From an uncultured Bacilli bacterium (lineage in GTDB: Bacteria; Bacillota_I; Bacilli_A; RF39; UBA660): a stretch of 15,978 bases of DNA. The position numbers were made by a program, and so were the translations under genes. Shown in pieces: positions 1 to 8,362 of the stretch. Each line of letters begins with the position of its first letter. Position 1 is the stretch's first letter. The DNA lies in NCBI GenBank assembly GCA_910586865.1, contig CAJUIY010000041.1, positions 1 to 15,978 of the forward strand, given 5' to 3'. A model generated the notes under the pieces. That model did no database searches. It worked only from the letters and a program-made list of their open reading frames with translations, and was not told the origin of the DNA.

Positions 1-42
1 CTATTTTTTTATATATTGTTAGTCCTTTCTATAAAATTTATT

Positions 43-222
43 CTATTTTACTGAAATAATTCCTCTTTGATGAAGCTTTAATTTAATATAGTAAAATGTA
101 ATTATCGCAAAATAGGCACAATCAAGAATATCTCTTTCATTTATAATTAAATACCCCATAATAATTACAAATAATGCATAGAACTTATTAACAGTAAATA
201 TCTTCATTACTTTATCTTCCAT
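43..222 (-). CDS. small hypothetical membrane protein
   Basis: A 59-residue frame starting MEDKVMKIF. The start is chosen because AAAGGAG lies about 10 nt upstream of this ATG; the open frame runs on to 270, but that longer start has no comparable ribosome site. The product has two hydrophobic stretches, about residues 13-27 (FYALFVIIMGYLIIN) and 29-45 (a DILDCAYFAIITFYY-type segment), and ends in a short basic tail. It is probably a small integral membrane protein with one or two spans. It follows metG by about 115 bp on the same strand, and no clear promoter or terminator was seen between them. I do not recognise a family and assign no function. Coding status rests on the ribosome site and the coherent membrane pattern. 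Confidence 0.5.
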   Translation of the reverse strand: MEDKVMKIFTVNKFYALFVIIMGYLIINERDILDCAYFAIITFYYIKLKLHQRGIISVK

Positions 223-336
223 AAAGTTTACTCTCCTTTCTTTTATATTTACTACCATACTACTACACACACAACAGATAAACTATATCATAAAAAAAAG
301 ACAAAATAATAATCTAATCTCATCTTTTTTTATATT

Positions 337-1884
337 TTACAAATTATTTACATTGTCTTTTAAGAATTTATCTTTATCAATTCTCTTAAACAGTGGAGAT
401 GCTTCTTTTAGTTCATATTGATTATTTTCTACAAAGGATAATTCCATACATTGAAAATTTAATTGTTTTTTAATAGCATCTGACGTATCTGGCAAATATG
501 CCTTTAGAAATAAAGAACAAACTCTAATAGATTCCAATAAATGATAAAGAACAGTTTCTAATCGATTTTTTTTGCTATCCTCTTTTGCTAAAACCCAAGG
601 CATTGATTCATCAATATATTTATTACTCATACGTAATAAAGCAAATATTTCATTAATCGCTTCACTTACTTCTAATTGATTCATTTTTTCTTGTACTCTA
701 TTATCTAAATTATCAATGGATTGAATAAGGCTCTTATCCATATCTTCCACTATTCTTTTATTTTCTACTTTACCTTCAAAATATTTATGTCCCATTGTAA
801 TCGTTCTTTGAACTAGATTTCCTAAAATATTAGCCAAATCACTATTAATTCTTTCTATTAATAATTCATAAGTAATATTGCCATCACTTGAAAATGGTAT
901 TTCATGAAGAAGATAATATCGAACAGCATCGACACCAAATAATTCAACTAACTCTTCTGGATATATGACATTACCTTTACTCTTACTCATTTTATCATTA
1001 TTCATTAAAAGCCATGGATGTCCAAATACTTTTTTAGGAAGTTCTAATCCAAGTGACCATAAAAAGCAAGGCCAATAAATAGAATGAAACCTTATAATAT
1101 CTTTACCAATTAAATGTAAATCAGCGGGCCAATATTTTTGAAACCTTTCTTCCTGATTTTCGACATCATAACCAATATTTGTAATATAGTTCGTAAGAGC
1201 ATCTAGCCAAACATAAACAACATGTTTTGAATCAAAATCAACAGGTATTCCCCATGAAAATGAGGTACGAGAAACACATAAATCTTGAAGCCCAGGTTTA
1301 ATAAAATTATTCATCATTTCATTTTTTCTAGACACGGGTTGTATAAAATCAGGGTGTTCTTCAATATAGGTTTCTAATTTTTTTTGATACTTGGATAGTT
1401 TAAAAAAATAAGCTTCTTCTTTTGCTTCTTTCACAACTCTCCCACAATCTGGGCACTTTCCATCTACCAATTGAGATTCTGTCCAAAAAGATTCACAAGG
1501 GGTACAATAAAGACCTTTATATTCTCCTTTGTAAATATCTCCTTTTTCATACATCTTTTGAAAGATATGTTGTACGACTCTTTCATGTTTTTCATCCGTT
1601 GTTCTAACAAAATTATCATAACTTGTATTCATAATATCCCAAGTTTTTTTTATCTCAAGAGAAAGATTATCTACAAATTCTTTTGGACTAACTCCGTTTT
1701 CTTTTGCTTTGATTTCTATCTTTTCTCCATGTTCATCTGTTCCTGTTTGAAAATAAACATCATAACCTTTTAACCTTTTATATCTAGCAATAGCATCTGC
1801 TAAAACGACTTCATAAGTATTTCCAATATGTGGTTTCCCTGAAGTATACATAATTGCAGTTGATATGTAAAACTTATTTTTCAT
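337..1884 (-). CDS. metG: methionyl-tRNA synthetase (short, single-domain-end form)
   Basis: Class I aminoacyl-tRNA synthetase that charges tRNA-Met with methionine in the cytoplasm. The HIGH-type signature is PHIGN at residues 18-22. A zinc-binding knuckle is visible as C127-x2-C130 and C144-x2-C147. The second ATP-binding signature KMSKS is at residues 298-302. A helical anticodon-binding domain follows. At 515 residues the protein ends about where that domain ends. It lacks the C-terminal EMAP/tRNA-binding dimerisation domain that lengthens B. subtilis MetS to about 660 residues. The ATG at 1884 is preceded by a strong AGGAGG site. The gene is controlled by the T-box leader directly upstream, so expression should rise when tRNA-Met is uncharged. 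The family call is secure. Confidence 0.97.
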   Translation of the reverse strand: MKNKFYISTAIMYTSGKPHIGNTYEVVLADAIARYKRLKGYDVYFQTGTDEHGEKIEIKAKENGVSPKEFVDNLSLEIKKTWDIMNTSYDNFVRTTDEKHERVVQHIFQKMYEKGDIYKGEYKGLYCTPCESFWTESQLVDGKCPDCGRVVKEAKEEAYFFKLSKYQKKLETYIEEHPDFIQPVSRKNEMMNNFIKPGLQDLCVSRTSFSWGIPVDFDSKHVVYVWLDALTNYITNIGYDVENQEERFQKYWPADLHLIGKDIIRFHSIYWPCFLWSLGLELPKKVFGHPWLLMNNDKMSKSKGNVIYPEELVELFGVDAVRYYLLHEIPFSSDGNITYELLIERINSDLANILGNLVQRTITMGHKYFEGKVENKRIVEDMDKSLIQSIDNLDNRVQEKMNQLEVSEAINEIFALLRMSNKYIDESMPWVLAKEDSKKNRLETVLYHLLESIRVCSLFLKAYLPDTSDAIKKQLNFQCMELSFVENNQYELKEASPLFKRIDKDKFLKDNVNNL

Positions 1885-1918
1885 ATTATATCCTCCTCTT
1901 ATTAAAATAAAAAGTAAT

Positions 1919-1980
1919 AAAAAAAGCCATTACATTATAAGGACGAAATATTCCGCGGTACCACCTTATTTTATAATAAC
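1919..1980 (-). terminator. T-box attenuator terminator
   Basis: The left arm GTTATTATA plus ATAAGG pairs with CCTTAT plus TGTAATGGC across an A/A mismatch, followed by U7 at 1919-1925. It lies 35 nt before the metG ATG and overlaps the antiterminator element. Confidence 0.75.
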
Positions 1981-2135
1981 TTTATTATACACTCCAATAG
2001 TTAACGCCTATATACGACTATGCTTACTTATCAACATAGTAGTTCAAAAGCCATATTTTATAAGATTATTATATCCTTTTTCAGCAATCAGGACTCTCTT
2101 TCATAATTCACTTATAAAACTCTTTCTCATTACTT
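1919..2135 (-). ncRNA. T-box riboswitch leader, methionine-specific
   Basis: Transcribed leader of metG. The conserved T-box AAGGTGGTACCGCGG lies at 1953-1967; it pairs with the NCCA end of uncharged tRNA. Upstream, a stem-I arm made of TTTTATAAG and CTTATAAAA is flanked by AAAG/CTTT and leaves an internal loop on the 3' side reading UAUGG. This places AUG at 2052-2054 in the specifier position, which fits tRNA-Met and the downstream gene. The terminator alternative pairs 1970-1980 plus the start of the T-box with 1926-1942, with an A/A mismatch interruption, and ends in seven U at 1919-1925. Pairing of the T-box start in that stem makes termination and tRNA binding mutually exclusive. No convincing promoter was found just upstream. 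Confidence 0.9.
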
Positions 2136-2170
2136 TTTATTAAATTTCTTATAGTCTATCATATTTTTAT

Positions 2171-2701
2171 TTATTCTTCAATATGCTTTCCTAAAAAATT
2201 AGCAACAATAGAAGCAATTTTCATTTCTAGTTCTGTTACTTCTTTATCAATAGAATAGATAGAAACCAAACCTATCGCATCACCATTCGCAATAATCGGA
2301 TAAATAACATAACTACATTTTTCTTTTATTCCATTTACAAATTCAATATCACCACTTTCTTTTTCTACTAATGTTTCTCTATTATTAATTTTTTCTTCTA
2401 AAAAGGAAGAAATATTTTTATTTAAATAATTATTTTTTAATGCTCCTGTTACTGCAATGATTTTATCACGATCTGTTATCATAATGTTATCAGGTAAACT
2501 TTGACTGACACTGTTTACTAGTTCATGAGAAATTTCACCTAAATCTTCCATTGGTGAATATTTTTTTAGCAAAACCATTTCTCCCTCTGTATAAATTTCA
2601 AGCGATTCTCCCTCTCTTATTCTTAATGTTCTTCTAATTTCTTTTGGTATTACAATTCTTCCTAAATCATCAATTCTTCTTACAACACCAGTTGACTTCA
2701 T
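2171..2701 (-). CDS. spoVT: stage V sporulation regulator SpoVT (AbrB + GAF)
   Basis: Transcription factor of the forespore in Bacillus, tuning sigma-G-dependent genes and spore maturation. The N-terminal swapped-hairpin AbrB domain begins MKSTGVVRRIDDLGRIVIPK and continues with an EIRRTLRIREG-type strand; this is close to B. subtilis SpoVT. Residues about 55-176 form the GAF-like C-terminal domain, with the family motifs DRDKIIAV and PIIANGDAIG. The 176-residue length matches the family (178). I start at 2701 because GTGAGGA lies 6 nt before that ATG and the family begins MKATG; an ATG two codons earlier (2707) directly abuts the site. In B. subtilis spoVT is next to mfd; here two extra genes separate them. 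A possible sigma-G-like promoter is noted separately. Confidence 0.93.
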   Translation of the reverse strand: MKSTGVVRRIDDLGRIVIPKEIRRTLRIREGESLEIYTEGEMVLLKKYSPMEDLGEISHELVNSVSQSLPDNIMITDRDKIIAVTGALKNNYLNKNISSFLEEKINNRETLVEKESGDIEFVNGIKEKCSYVIYPIIANGDAIGLVSIYSIDKEVTELEMKIASIVANFLGKHIEE

Positions 2702-2727
2702 TCTCATTCCTCACTTTCATCTAACTA

Positions 2728-2756
2728 TATTATTGTTAATATTTAGAAATTTATAC
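2728..2756 (-). promoter_or_regulatory. candidate sigma-G/F-like promoter for spoVT
   Basis: GTATA (2752-2756) fits the GHATR -35 element of forespore sigma factors. After 17 nt comes AATAATA (2728-2734), which matches the CATnHTA -10 except at the first base. The start site would fall about 20 nt before the spoVT ATG. B. subtilis spoVT is sigma-G dependent, which raises the prior, but AT-rich spacers produce such matches easily. Confidence 0.25.
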
Positions 2757-2784
2757 CAAAAGCGAGAGGAAAAAAGAATACTTT

Positions 2785-3450
2785 TTATAAAGCATTCTCC
2801 ATGTCATCATTAAAAATATGAGAATTATTTTTTGTGAATAAATATCTTTCACCTTGTTCTGCAATGCCACTTAATAGTGTTCTATCTTTTACTAAAAGTT
2901 TAATAGCAATACTTTCATTTAATTGTTTTAAATAAGAAGTTTTCATAAATTTCTCAAACAATTTATTAATTTCTCCTTGTTTACTATTATCTATATTCGT
3001 GTAAATAATGGATAAATCAGATAATAATTTTTTATCAATAGCATCTAGAGCATCCTCTTTTACTTGAGACTTTATTTTTTTATTCACAATATCCAAATCT
3101 TTTTTTTGAATTTTAATAGTTTCATTTTCTCTTTTAGGATGAAACTCATCGACTTTTTTTGCTAAAAGATTAATTCTTATATCAATTAAATGAGACAAAA
3201 GATCAATAAGATAGTATCGATAACCCTCAATTAACTTCTCTAAATTTTCTGTAGCTAAAACGATTTTTTCTTTTTTCGCTAATGAAATTAATTTTAATTT
3301 TATTACATCCATAGAGTCTAATGGAGGCTTTTTAATTAATGGTAGAATATCATTTTCTACAAGAGACTTCGTATTATTCCTTATAATCTCTTTTGTTGCA
3401 CTTTTATATGTTTCTAAATGTTGTTTTTTATACTGCTCTACCATACTCAT
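2785..3450 (-). CDS. hypothetical protein, charged helical, unknown function
   Basis: A 221-residue protein that I do not recognise. It is rich in Lys, Glu, Ile and Leu, has no signal peptide, membrane span or cysteine pair, and is probably mostly helical and cytoplasmic. Residues about 38-110 hold hydrophobic helices (KLKLISLAKKEKI, then YRYYLIDLLSHLIDIRINLL). A Lys-rich stretch (KIQKKDLDIVNKKIKSQVKE) separates these from a C-terminal half ending in an acidic tail. The ATG at 3450 has GGAGGA 9 nt upstream and a strong promoter close by, so it is very likely expressed as its own unit. A second ATG two codons in is possible. Neighbours are a similarly unknown gene upstream and spoVT downstream; this insertion between mfd and spoVT is absent from B. 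subtilis. Confidence 0.8.
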   Translation of the reverse strand: MSMVEQYKKQHLETYKSATKEIIRNNTKSLVENDILPLIKKPPLDSMDVIKLKLISLAKKEKIVLATENLEKLIEGYRYYLIDLLSHLIDIRINLLAKKVDEFHPKRENETIKIQKKDLDIVNKKIKSQVKEDALDAIDKKLLSDLSIIYTNIDNSKQGEINKLFEKFMKTSYLKQLNESIAIKLLVKDRTLLSGIAEQGERYLFTKNNSHIFNDDMENAL

Positions 3451-3483
3451 AATCCATCTTCCTCCATATCTTCTACTAATAAA

Positions 3484-3512
3484 AGAATATCAATCCTTTA
3501 AATATTAGTCAA
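3484..3512 (-). promoter_or_regulatory. sigma-A promoter of the 221-residue unknown gene
   Basis: TTGACT (3507-3512), a 17-nt spacer, then TATTCT (3484-3489). Each box is one or two bases from consensus with ideal spacing. The predicted start near 3477 gives a leader of about 27 nt before the ATG at 3450. Confidence 0.75.
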
Positions 3513-3535
3513 TACTTTTATTGATAGAAACAGGA

Positions 3536-3570
3536 TAAAAAGAAAAAGAAGAGGTCTAATGCCTTTTCTT
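3536..3570 (-). terminator. Rho-independent terminator after the 264-residue unknown gene
   Basis: AAGAAAAGG (3562-3570) pairs with CCTCTTCTT (3546-3554) over a 7-nt loop. The 9-bp stem has one A-C mismatch, and U-rich sequence follows (TTTCTTTTT). It begins 7 nt past the stop codon, so it cleanly separates this gene from the next promoter. Confidence 0.6.
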
Positions 3571-3576
3571 GCTCCA

Positions 3577-4371
3577 TTATTTTCTTTTTTTGGTATTTTC
3601 ACTCTCTTTATTTTGACTACTTTTATATTTGATAACAAATTCATCTACCAAGTAATAAATTTCTTTTTCTGATAGTGAAATGGAACCATTATATATTAGG
3701 AAATTTCTAATTTTACTTTGTTCTATCTTATCCATAAGAACAGGAAAATAGGAATAATTTTTATCACAAATATTAGAACTTGTTCTATCACTACGTATTC
3801 CTCCAAAAGGGTCTAATGGACCATTAAGAGTTAAGTCTCTATATCTTATTTTTGGTGAAGAATCTTTTCTGTAAAAAACTAATTGAATGTAAGAATCACT
3901 TGGAGTAAGTGATAAATCACGGTAGTTTTGTGCACATTGAAGTTTTTGTTCTTTCGATGTTTCTTTTATCCCAAAAGGGAATCTAGATTGAATCTCTAGC
4001 TGAGCAATTTCTTCAAAACCTTCTTCTACTAAATATGCCATTGTACACTCTTCCTTAGTTAAAAAACCATTATATAAATACCAAAAACTAATATTTTGTT
4101 CTCTCCAACTGTACTTCTTTCCTTCTATTTGACTAACTGCATAGGAAAGTATATCAAAACTTCCTTCTTTTTCGAAATAACTAGATTGCGACATGTAGTC
4201 TATACTTTTTTCCAAATTTCTTTCCTCTATATGTAATCTTTCCAGTTCACTGCCTTCATTTATAGAACTACTCAACATCGTTTTTAATTCTTCTTGTTTC
4301 TCTTTGATATCTTGTAAATCTCTCTCTAATTTAAAGTATAGGTTTTGTTTCCAAGGTTGCATATTCACCAT
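3577..4371 (-). CDS. hypothetical protein with N-terminal coiled coil, unknown function
   Basis: A protein of about 264 residues of unrecognised family. The first ~60 residues look like a coiled coil (KLERDLQDIKEKQEELKTML, then ELERLHIEERNLEKSI). A mixed, aromatic-rich region follows (WREQNISFWYLYNGF), and then a Gly/Pro/Asp-rich segment with LTLNGPLDPFGGIRSD. The tail is Lys-rich and hydrophilic. No signal peptide or membrane span is seen. Start: an open frame reaches a GTG at 4389, but that lies upstream of the AAGGAG site and near the predicted transcript start. ATG 4371, GTG 4368 and ATG 4362 are the real options; 4371 is used, with the others not excluded. It has its own promoter and terminator, so it is a single-gene unit between mfd and the next unknown gene. 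Confidence 0.75.
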   Translation of the reverse strand: MVNMQPWKQNLYFKLERDLQDIKEKQEELKTMLSSSINEGSELERLHIEERNLEKSIDYMSQSSYFEKEGSFDILSYAVSQIEGKKYSWREQNISFWYLYNGFLTKEECTMAYLVEEGFEEIAQLEIQSRFPFGIKETSKEQKLQCAQNYRDLSLTPSDSYIQLVFYRKDSSPKIRYRDLTLNGPLDPFGGIRSDRTSSNICDKNYSYFPVLMDKIEQSKIRNFLIYNGSISLSEKEIYYLVDEFVIKYKSSQNKESENTKKRK

Positions 4372-4391
4372 CCACTCCTTTTTAATCACCT

Positions 4392-4420
4392 ATTATAGCA
4401 ATCAAAATACTGAGTGTAAA
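4392..4420 (-). promoter_or_regulatory. extended -10 sigma-A promoter of the 264-residue unknown gene
   Basis: TTTACA (4415-4420), a 17-nt spacer ending TGC, then TATAAT (4392-4397). This gives a perfect -10 with a TGn extension. The start would be near 4385, only about 15-25 nt before the candidate start codons. Confidence 0.8.
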
Positions 4421-4467
4421 GAAAAATCAAATTACAATTTTAACAATCTGTGAATTTCCTAACTATA

Positions 4468-7400
4468 TTATTTTTCTGTTAAACCATTTGCTAATAAACT
4501 CATTAATTCAATCAGATAATAAAGTGGATGTTTCTCTAATCGAATAGTATCTAATATAATAATTAAGCTACTACCTTTACTTTTAAATCGAAACATAGGG
4601 GTGATTGAAAAACTATTCATAAATAATGCTTCCGTATCTATTTTTTGTAATAAATTTTCTTTCATTGTAATTTCTATTGTATTTTTTGTTTCTTTTACCA
4701 TGGTAATACCTAAGTTTCTCGCTTGTTTTTCGAATAGTTCTTCCTGCATATAAATGTTCATTTCTTCACTTACTTTTCCAAATCGATCTTCTATTTCTGT
4801 TTTTATCTCTTCCATTTTTTCTTTACTATCAATTTCATTAATTTTTCTATGAATTTCTATTTTTAATGATTCATCCTCTACATAACTATCACTAATATGT
4901 GTCTCTACACTAATAAGTGGAGTCTCTTTTTCTTCTTCTTCTGGAACCTCTTCTATTCCCTTTCTTCTGTTAATTTCATTATCAAGCATTTTTAAATATA
5001 AATCGATACCAACGGTGTCTATATAGCCTGCCTGTTCACTTCCTAAAATGTCTCCTGCCCCTCGAATCGATAAGTCCCTAGTAGCAATCGAAAATCCACT
5101 TCCTAGTTCTGTAAATTCTTTAATTACATTTAACCTTTTTGTTGCGGTTTCTGTTAGAACTTTTGATGGATGATACATTAAATAAGCATAGGCAAATTTG
5201 TTACTTCTTCCTACTCTTCCTCTAATTTGATAAAGTTGACTCAACCCAAATCGATCCGCATCTAAAATAATTAAAGTATTGACATTTGGTATATCAATTC
5301 CGGTTTCAATAATAGTAGTACATAACAAAATATCATATTCATTATTGATAAAAGAAGCCATTCGATTTTCTAATTCTATTTTGGTCATTTGACCATGGGC
5401 ATAAGTTATTTTGGCATCTGGAATTAATTGTTCTAATTCTACTAATTTTGATTCAATTTTTTCTACTCTATTATATAAAATAAAGATTTGACCATTTCTT
5501 GATAATTCCTTATAGATAGCATTTTTAATTACTTGTTTATTTTCTTCCACTACATAAGTTTGTACAGGATATCGATCCACTGGTGGAGTCTCAATTAAAG
5601 ATAGACTTCGCATACCAACTAATGACATTTGTAAAGTCCTTGGAATTGGAGTAGCCGTAAGTGTTAATACGTCTACTGTTGTTTTATACTCTTTAATCTT
5701 CTCTTTATGAGCAACTCCAAATCTTTGTTCTTCATCGATGACAAGTAAACCAAGATGATCCAAAAAGATATCCTTACTTAATAGACGATGAGTACCAAAA
5801 ACCAAATCAATCGTACCATCTTTTAAACCATCTAGAATTCTAGTCGTTTCTTTTTTCGTTGTAAAACGATTTAATAATGCGATATTTACGGGAAAGTTTT
5901 TAAACCTTTCTTTCGCATTCTCATAATGTTGACTAGATAAAATCGTAGTTGGACATAAAAATAACACTTGCTTAGAATCTAGTATTGCTTTCATGGCAGC
6001 ACGAAAGGCTACTTCTGTTTTTCCAAAACCTACATCTCCACATAATAATCTGTCCATAGGAGAAAAAGATTCCATATCTTTTTTTATTTGCATGACTGAA
6101 GTTTGTTGGTCTTTTGTTAAAGAATATGGAAAATCATTTTCAAACTCTTTCATCATCTGATTATCCTTACTAAATGCAAAACCTTTCTTTGATTCCCTTT
6201 CTGCATAAAGTTTTAATAATCGATCTGCCATATCAGCTACTTTTTGTTTTACTCTCTGTTTTGTCTTTTTCCAATCAATGGAGTCCATCTTATTTATTTT
6301 AGGGACCATTCCTTCTTTTCCTACATACTTAAAAAGTAAATCTATTTTCTCAACAGGAATATACAATTTATCATTTCCACTATATAAAACTTCAAGATAA
6401 TCTTTTTTCATACCACTAGAATTCAATACTTTAATACCATTATAAATACCAATACCATGACTATTATGAACAACATAATCGCCTATCTCTAGATAATTAA
6501 TATTTTTAATTTTGGTTCCATATTTAAAATTGGATTTAAATCTCTTCGATTTCTTTTTTTCTCTAAATAATTCATTCACTGTAATTATTACATAATTCTC
6601 ATAAATAAATCCTTCATTTATATTTTTATCAATTAAATTTACACTATTTTGATAGATAGTATCCTCGTTTGTTTCATATACTTTCATCTTCAAAACTTTT
6701 AAAATATTTTTAAAATATTTCTTTGAAAGGCAAATCAATATTGTTTTGTTTTGATTAAGATTATTTTGGATAAATTGATTAATAGAATCGATATCTTCAC
6801 GAAAATTAGAAATGGACTGAACATGGTAATGATTAATAGAATTATTATCTATTTTAGAGGAAATATTATTGAGACTAAGATAGTAAATAATATTATTTTC
6901 TAACATAGAAGAAAAAGAAAACATATAATCACCAGTAAATGCTTGATCTTTTGATGTATGATAATCTAATACTTCTGTCATAATTTGATCATAAGCGGTT
7001 TCTAGTTGATTATAATCTTTATAAATTACTATCTTCTCATCTAAGTATTTAGAAAAAGATACCACTTCAGAATATTTTGGTAAATATTTTTGTTTCTTTT
7101 CATCACTAGTTAGTTGATTGTCTTTGATAATAAATTCTGTTACAGGAGTAATAGAAATAGAAGAAATCTCTTTATTAGATTTTTGTGTTTCAATATCAAA
7201 ATAACGAATAGATTCTACATCATCTCCAAAAAATTCGATACGAATGGGCATCTCTTCTGTAATAGGAAATAAATCGACAACAAAACCTCTAATGGCAATT
7301 TCCCCCGTTTTTGTAACAATAGACTGTCTTTCATAACCAATATCTATTAATCTACTCACTAGTTCTTTTGGATCCATTGTATCATTTATTTTGATATCAA

Positions 7401-7776
7401 CAACGGAGTTTTTATAATCTCTCTTGGTTGGAAGAAATCGTAAATATCCCATTAAATTTGTAATATAAATACTATTCTTCTCTGAAAGAGTGGCATTTAA
7501 AGCTTCTAATCTAGTCATTTCAAGCTCTGGACTTGTAGCAATCGCCTCACTAGTTAAAAAATCATCCATTGGAAATAAATAAACTTGATTGGTATAATTT
7601 TGAAGTGAAGAATATATATGATTCGCTTCATATAATGAATTTACAACTAATAAGATATCTTTATGCTCTTGATTCAACAAATTATTTAAATAAACACAAA
7701 AAAACTCATCGGTAAGGCCTGTAATACCCATGCCATTTTTATAATCTATTTTTATCATATTTTGAAATATATCCAT
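4468..7776 (-). CDS. mfd: transcription-repair coupling factor Mfd
   Basis: ATP-dependent DNA translocase that removes RNA polymerase stalled at lesions and recruits UvrA. In order (numbering from the ATG used): a UvrB-like N-terminal region to about 330, with GEIAIRGFVVDLFP near 158-171; an RNA-polymerase-interacting domain near 430-500 starting GDYVVHNSHGIGIYNG; and two RecA-like motor domains. These carry Walker A GDVGFGKT (580-587), DEEQRFG (681-687), TATPIPRTL (707-715) and QIRGRVGRS (850-858). A translocation/regulatory tail follows, including RGAGDILGSEQAG. At 1102 residues it is slightly shorter than B. subtilis (1177). ATG 7776 is chosen because AGGTGA sits 5 nt upstream; a GTG at 7785 overlaps that site. 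The gene begins 5 nt after the pth stop, so it is co-transcribed. No convincing terminator was seen after it. Confidence 0.97.
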   Translation of the reverse strand: MDIFQNMIKIDYKNGMGITGLTDEFFCVYLNNLLNQEHKDILLVVNSLYEANHIYSSLQNYTNQVYLFPMDDFLTSEAIATSPELEMTRLEALNATLSEKNSIYITNLMGYLRFLPTKRDYKNSVVDIKINDTMDPKELVSRLIDIGYERQSIVTKTGEIAIRGFVVDLFPITEEMPIRIEFFGDDVESIRYFDIETQKSNKEISSISITPVTEFIIKDNQLTSDEKKQKYLPKYSEVVSFSKYLDEKIVIYKDYNQLETAYDQIMTEVLDYHTSKDQAFTGDYMFSFSSMLENNIIYYLSLNNISSKIDNNSINHYHVQSISNFREDIDSINQFIQNNLNQNKTILICLSKKYFKNILKVLKMKVYETNEDTIYQNSVNLIDKNINEGFIYENYVIITVNELFREKKKSKRFKSNFKYGTKIKNINYLEIGDYVVHNSHGIGIYNGIKVLNSSGMKKDYLEVLYSGNDKLYIPVEKIDLLFKYVGKEGMVPKINKMDSIDWKKTKQRVKQKVADMADRLLKLYAERESKKGFAFSKDNQMMKEFENDFPYSLTKDQQTSVMQIKKDMESFSPMDRLLCGDVGFGKTEVAFRAAMKAILDSKQVLFLCPTTILSSQHYENAKERFKNFPVNIALLNRFTTKKETTRILDGLKDGTIDLVFGTHRLLSKDIFLDHLGLLVIDEEQRFGVAHKEKIKEYKTTVDVLTLTATPIPRTLQMSLVGMRSLSLIETPPVDRYPVQTYVVEENKQVIKNAIYKELSRNGQIFILYNRVEKIESKLVELEQLIPDAKITYAHGQMTKIELENRMASFINNEYDILLCTTIIETGIDIPNVNTLIILDADRFGLSQLYQIRGRVGRSNKFAYAYLMYHPSKVLTETATKRLNVIKEFTELGSGFSIATRDLSIRGAGDILGSEQAGYIDTVGIDLYLKMLDNEINRRKGIEEVPEEEEKETPLISVETHISDSYVEDESLKIEIHRKINEIDSKEKMEEIKTEIEDRFGKVSEEMNIYMQEELFEKQARNLGITMVKETKNTIEITMKENLLQKIDTEALFMNSFSITPMFRFKSKGSSLIIILDTIRLEKHPLYYLIELMSLLANGLTEK

Positions 7777-7781
7777 TACTT

Positions 7782-8348
7782 TCACCTATTTTTACGATTG
7801 TATTTATTCATTAAACAGGAAAAATCGACTTGAAAGAAATCGTCAAATATCTTCTCTACTGTTATCGATAAATCTTCGATTACTTTTTTCTCTTCTTTTG
7901 ATAAAAAACCTAAAACATAATCTTTCGTATCTAAATCTTTTCGATTGGAAATTCCAATCTTCAATCTTTTATACTGATTCGTTTTTAAATGTTGTTCTAT
8001 ATTTTTTAAACCATTATGCCCTCCGCTACTTCCAGATGATTTTAATTTAAAATTTCCTATTTCTAAATCCAAATCATCACTTATCACTAAAATATCCATT
8101 ATTTCTATTTTATAAAATTGGACATATCTTTTCACCACTTCTCCAGATAAATTCATATAAGATAATGGTTTTAAGAATATAACATCTTCATCACCAACTT
8201 TTGCTTTTAAAAAAAGTCCTCTATCTTTTTCTTTAAAAGAACCTAATTCTTTTTTTTGAACGTAAGAATCAATCATCATAAAACCAATATTATGTCTTGT
8301 ATTTTCATATTCTCTTCCAGGATTTCCCAATCCTACAATTAATTTCAT
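7782..8348 (-). CDS. pth: peptidyl-tRNA hydrolase
   Basis: Hydrolyses the ester bond of peptidyl-tRNAs that drop off the ribosome, recycling tRNA; essential in most bacteria. The family residues are present: N9 in VGLGNPG, catalytic H19 in NTRHNIGF, N66 in SYMNLSG, D91 in ISDDLDL and N112 in GGHNGLKN. At 188 residues it is full length. The ATG at 8348 has GGAAAGGAG just upstream. Its stop overlaps a GTG of the mfd frame, and mfd is 5 nt away by the start chosen here. The 36-nt gap to upstream rsmI is largely a Noc-type palindrome that ends one base before the ribosome site. In B. subtilis the orthologue is spoVC, also next to mfd. Confidence 0.96.
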   Translation of the reverse strand: MKLIVGLGNPGREYENTRHNIGFMMIDSYVQKKELGSFKEKDRGLFLKAKVGDEDVIFLKPLSYMNLSGEVVKRYVQFYKIEIMDILVISDDLDLEIGNFKLKSSGSSGGHNGLKNIEQHLKTNQYKRLKIGISNRKDLDTKDYVLGFLSKEEKKVIEDLSITVEKIFDDFFQVDFSCLMNKYNRKNR

Positions 8349-8362
8349 AAAAACTCCTTTCC

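Noticed and set aside
1422..1773. Plus-strand open frames opposite metG
   Set aside because: They lack ribosome sites and recognisable motifs and lie wholly opposite a secure gene.
2148..2181. Promoter for the metG T-box transcript
   Set aside because: TATAAG and TATGAT candidates exist, but neither has a -35 element at acceptable spacing (the nearest, TTGAAG, is 12 nt from TATGAT).
2757..2784. Weak hairpin AAAAAG-TATT-CTTTTT after the 221-residue gene as a terminator
   Set aside because: The stem is almost all A-T and overlaps the stop-codon region; stability is too low to support.
4421..4467. Terminator after mfd
   Set aside because: Only a 5-bp A/T stem could be drawn and there is no proper U-tract, so it is not reported as a feature.
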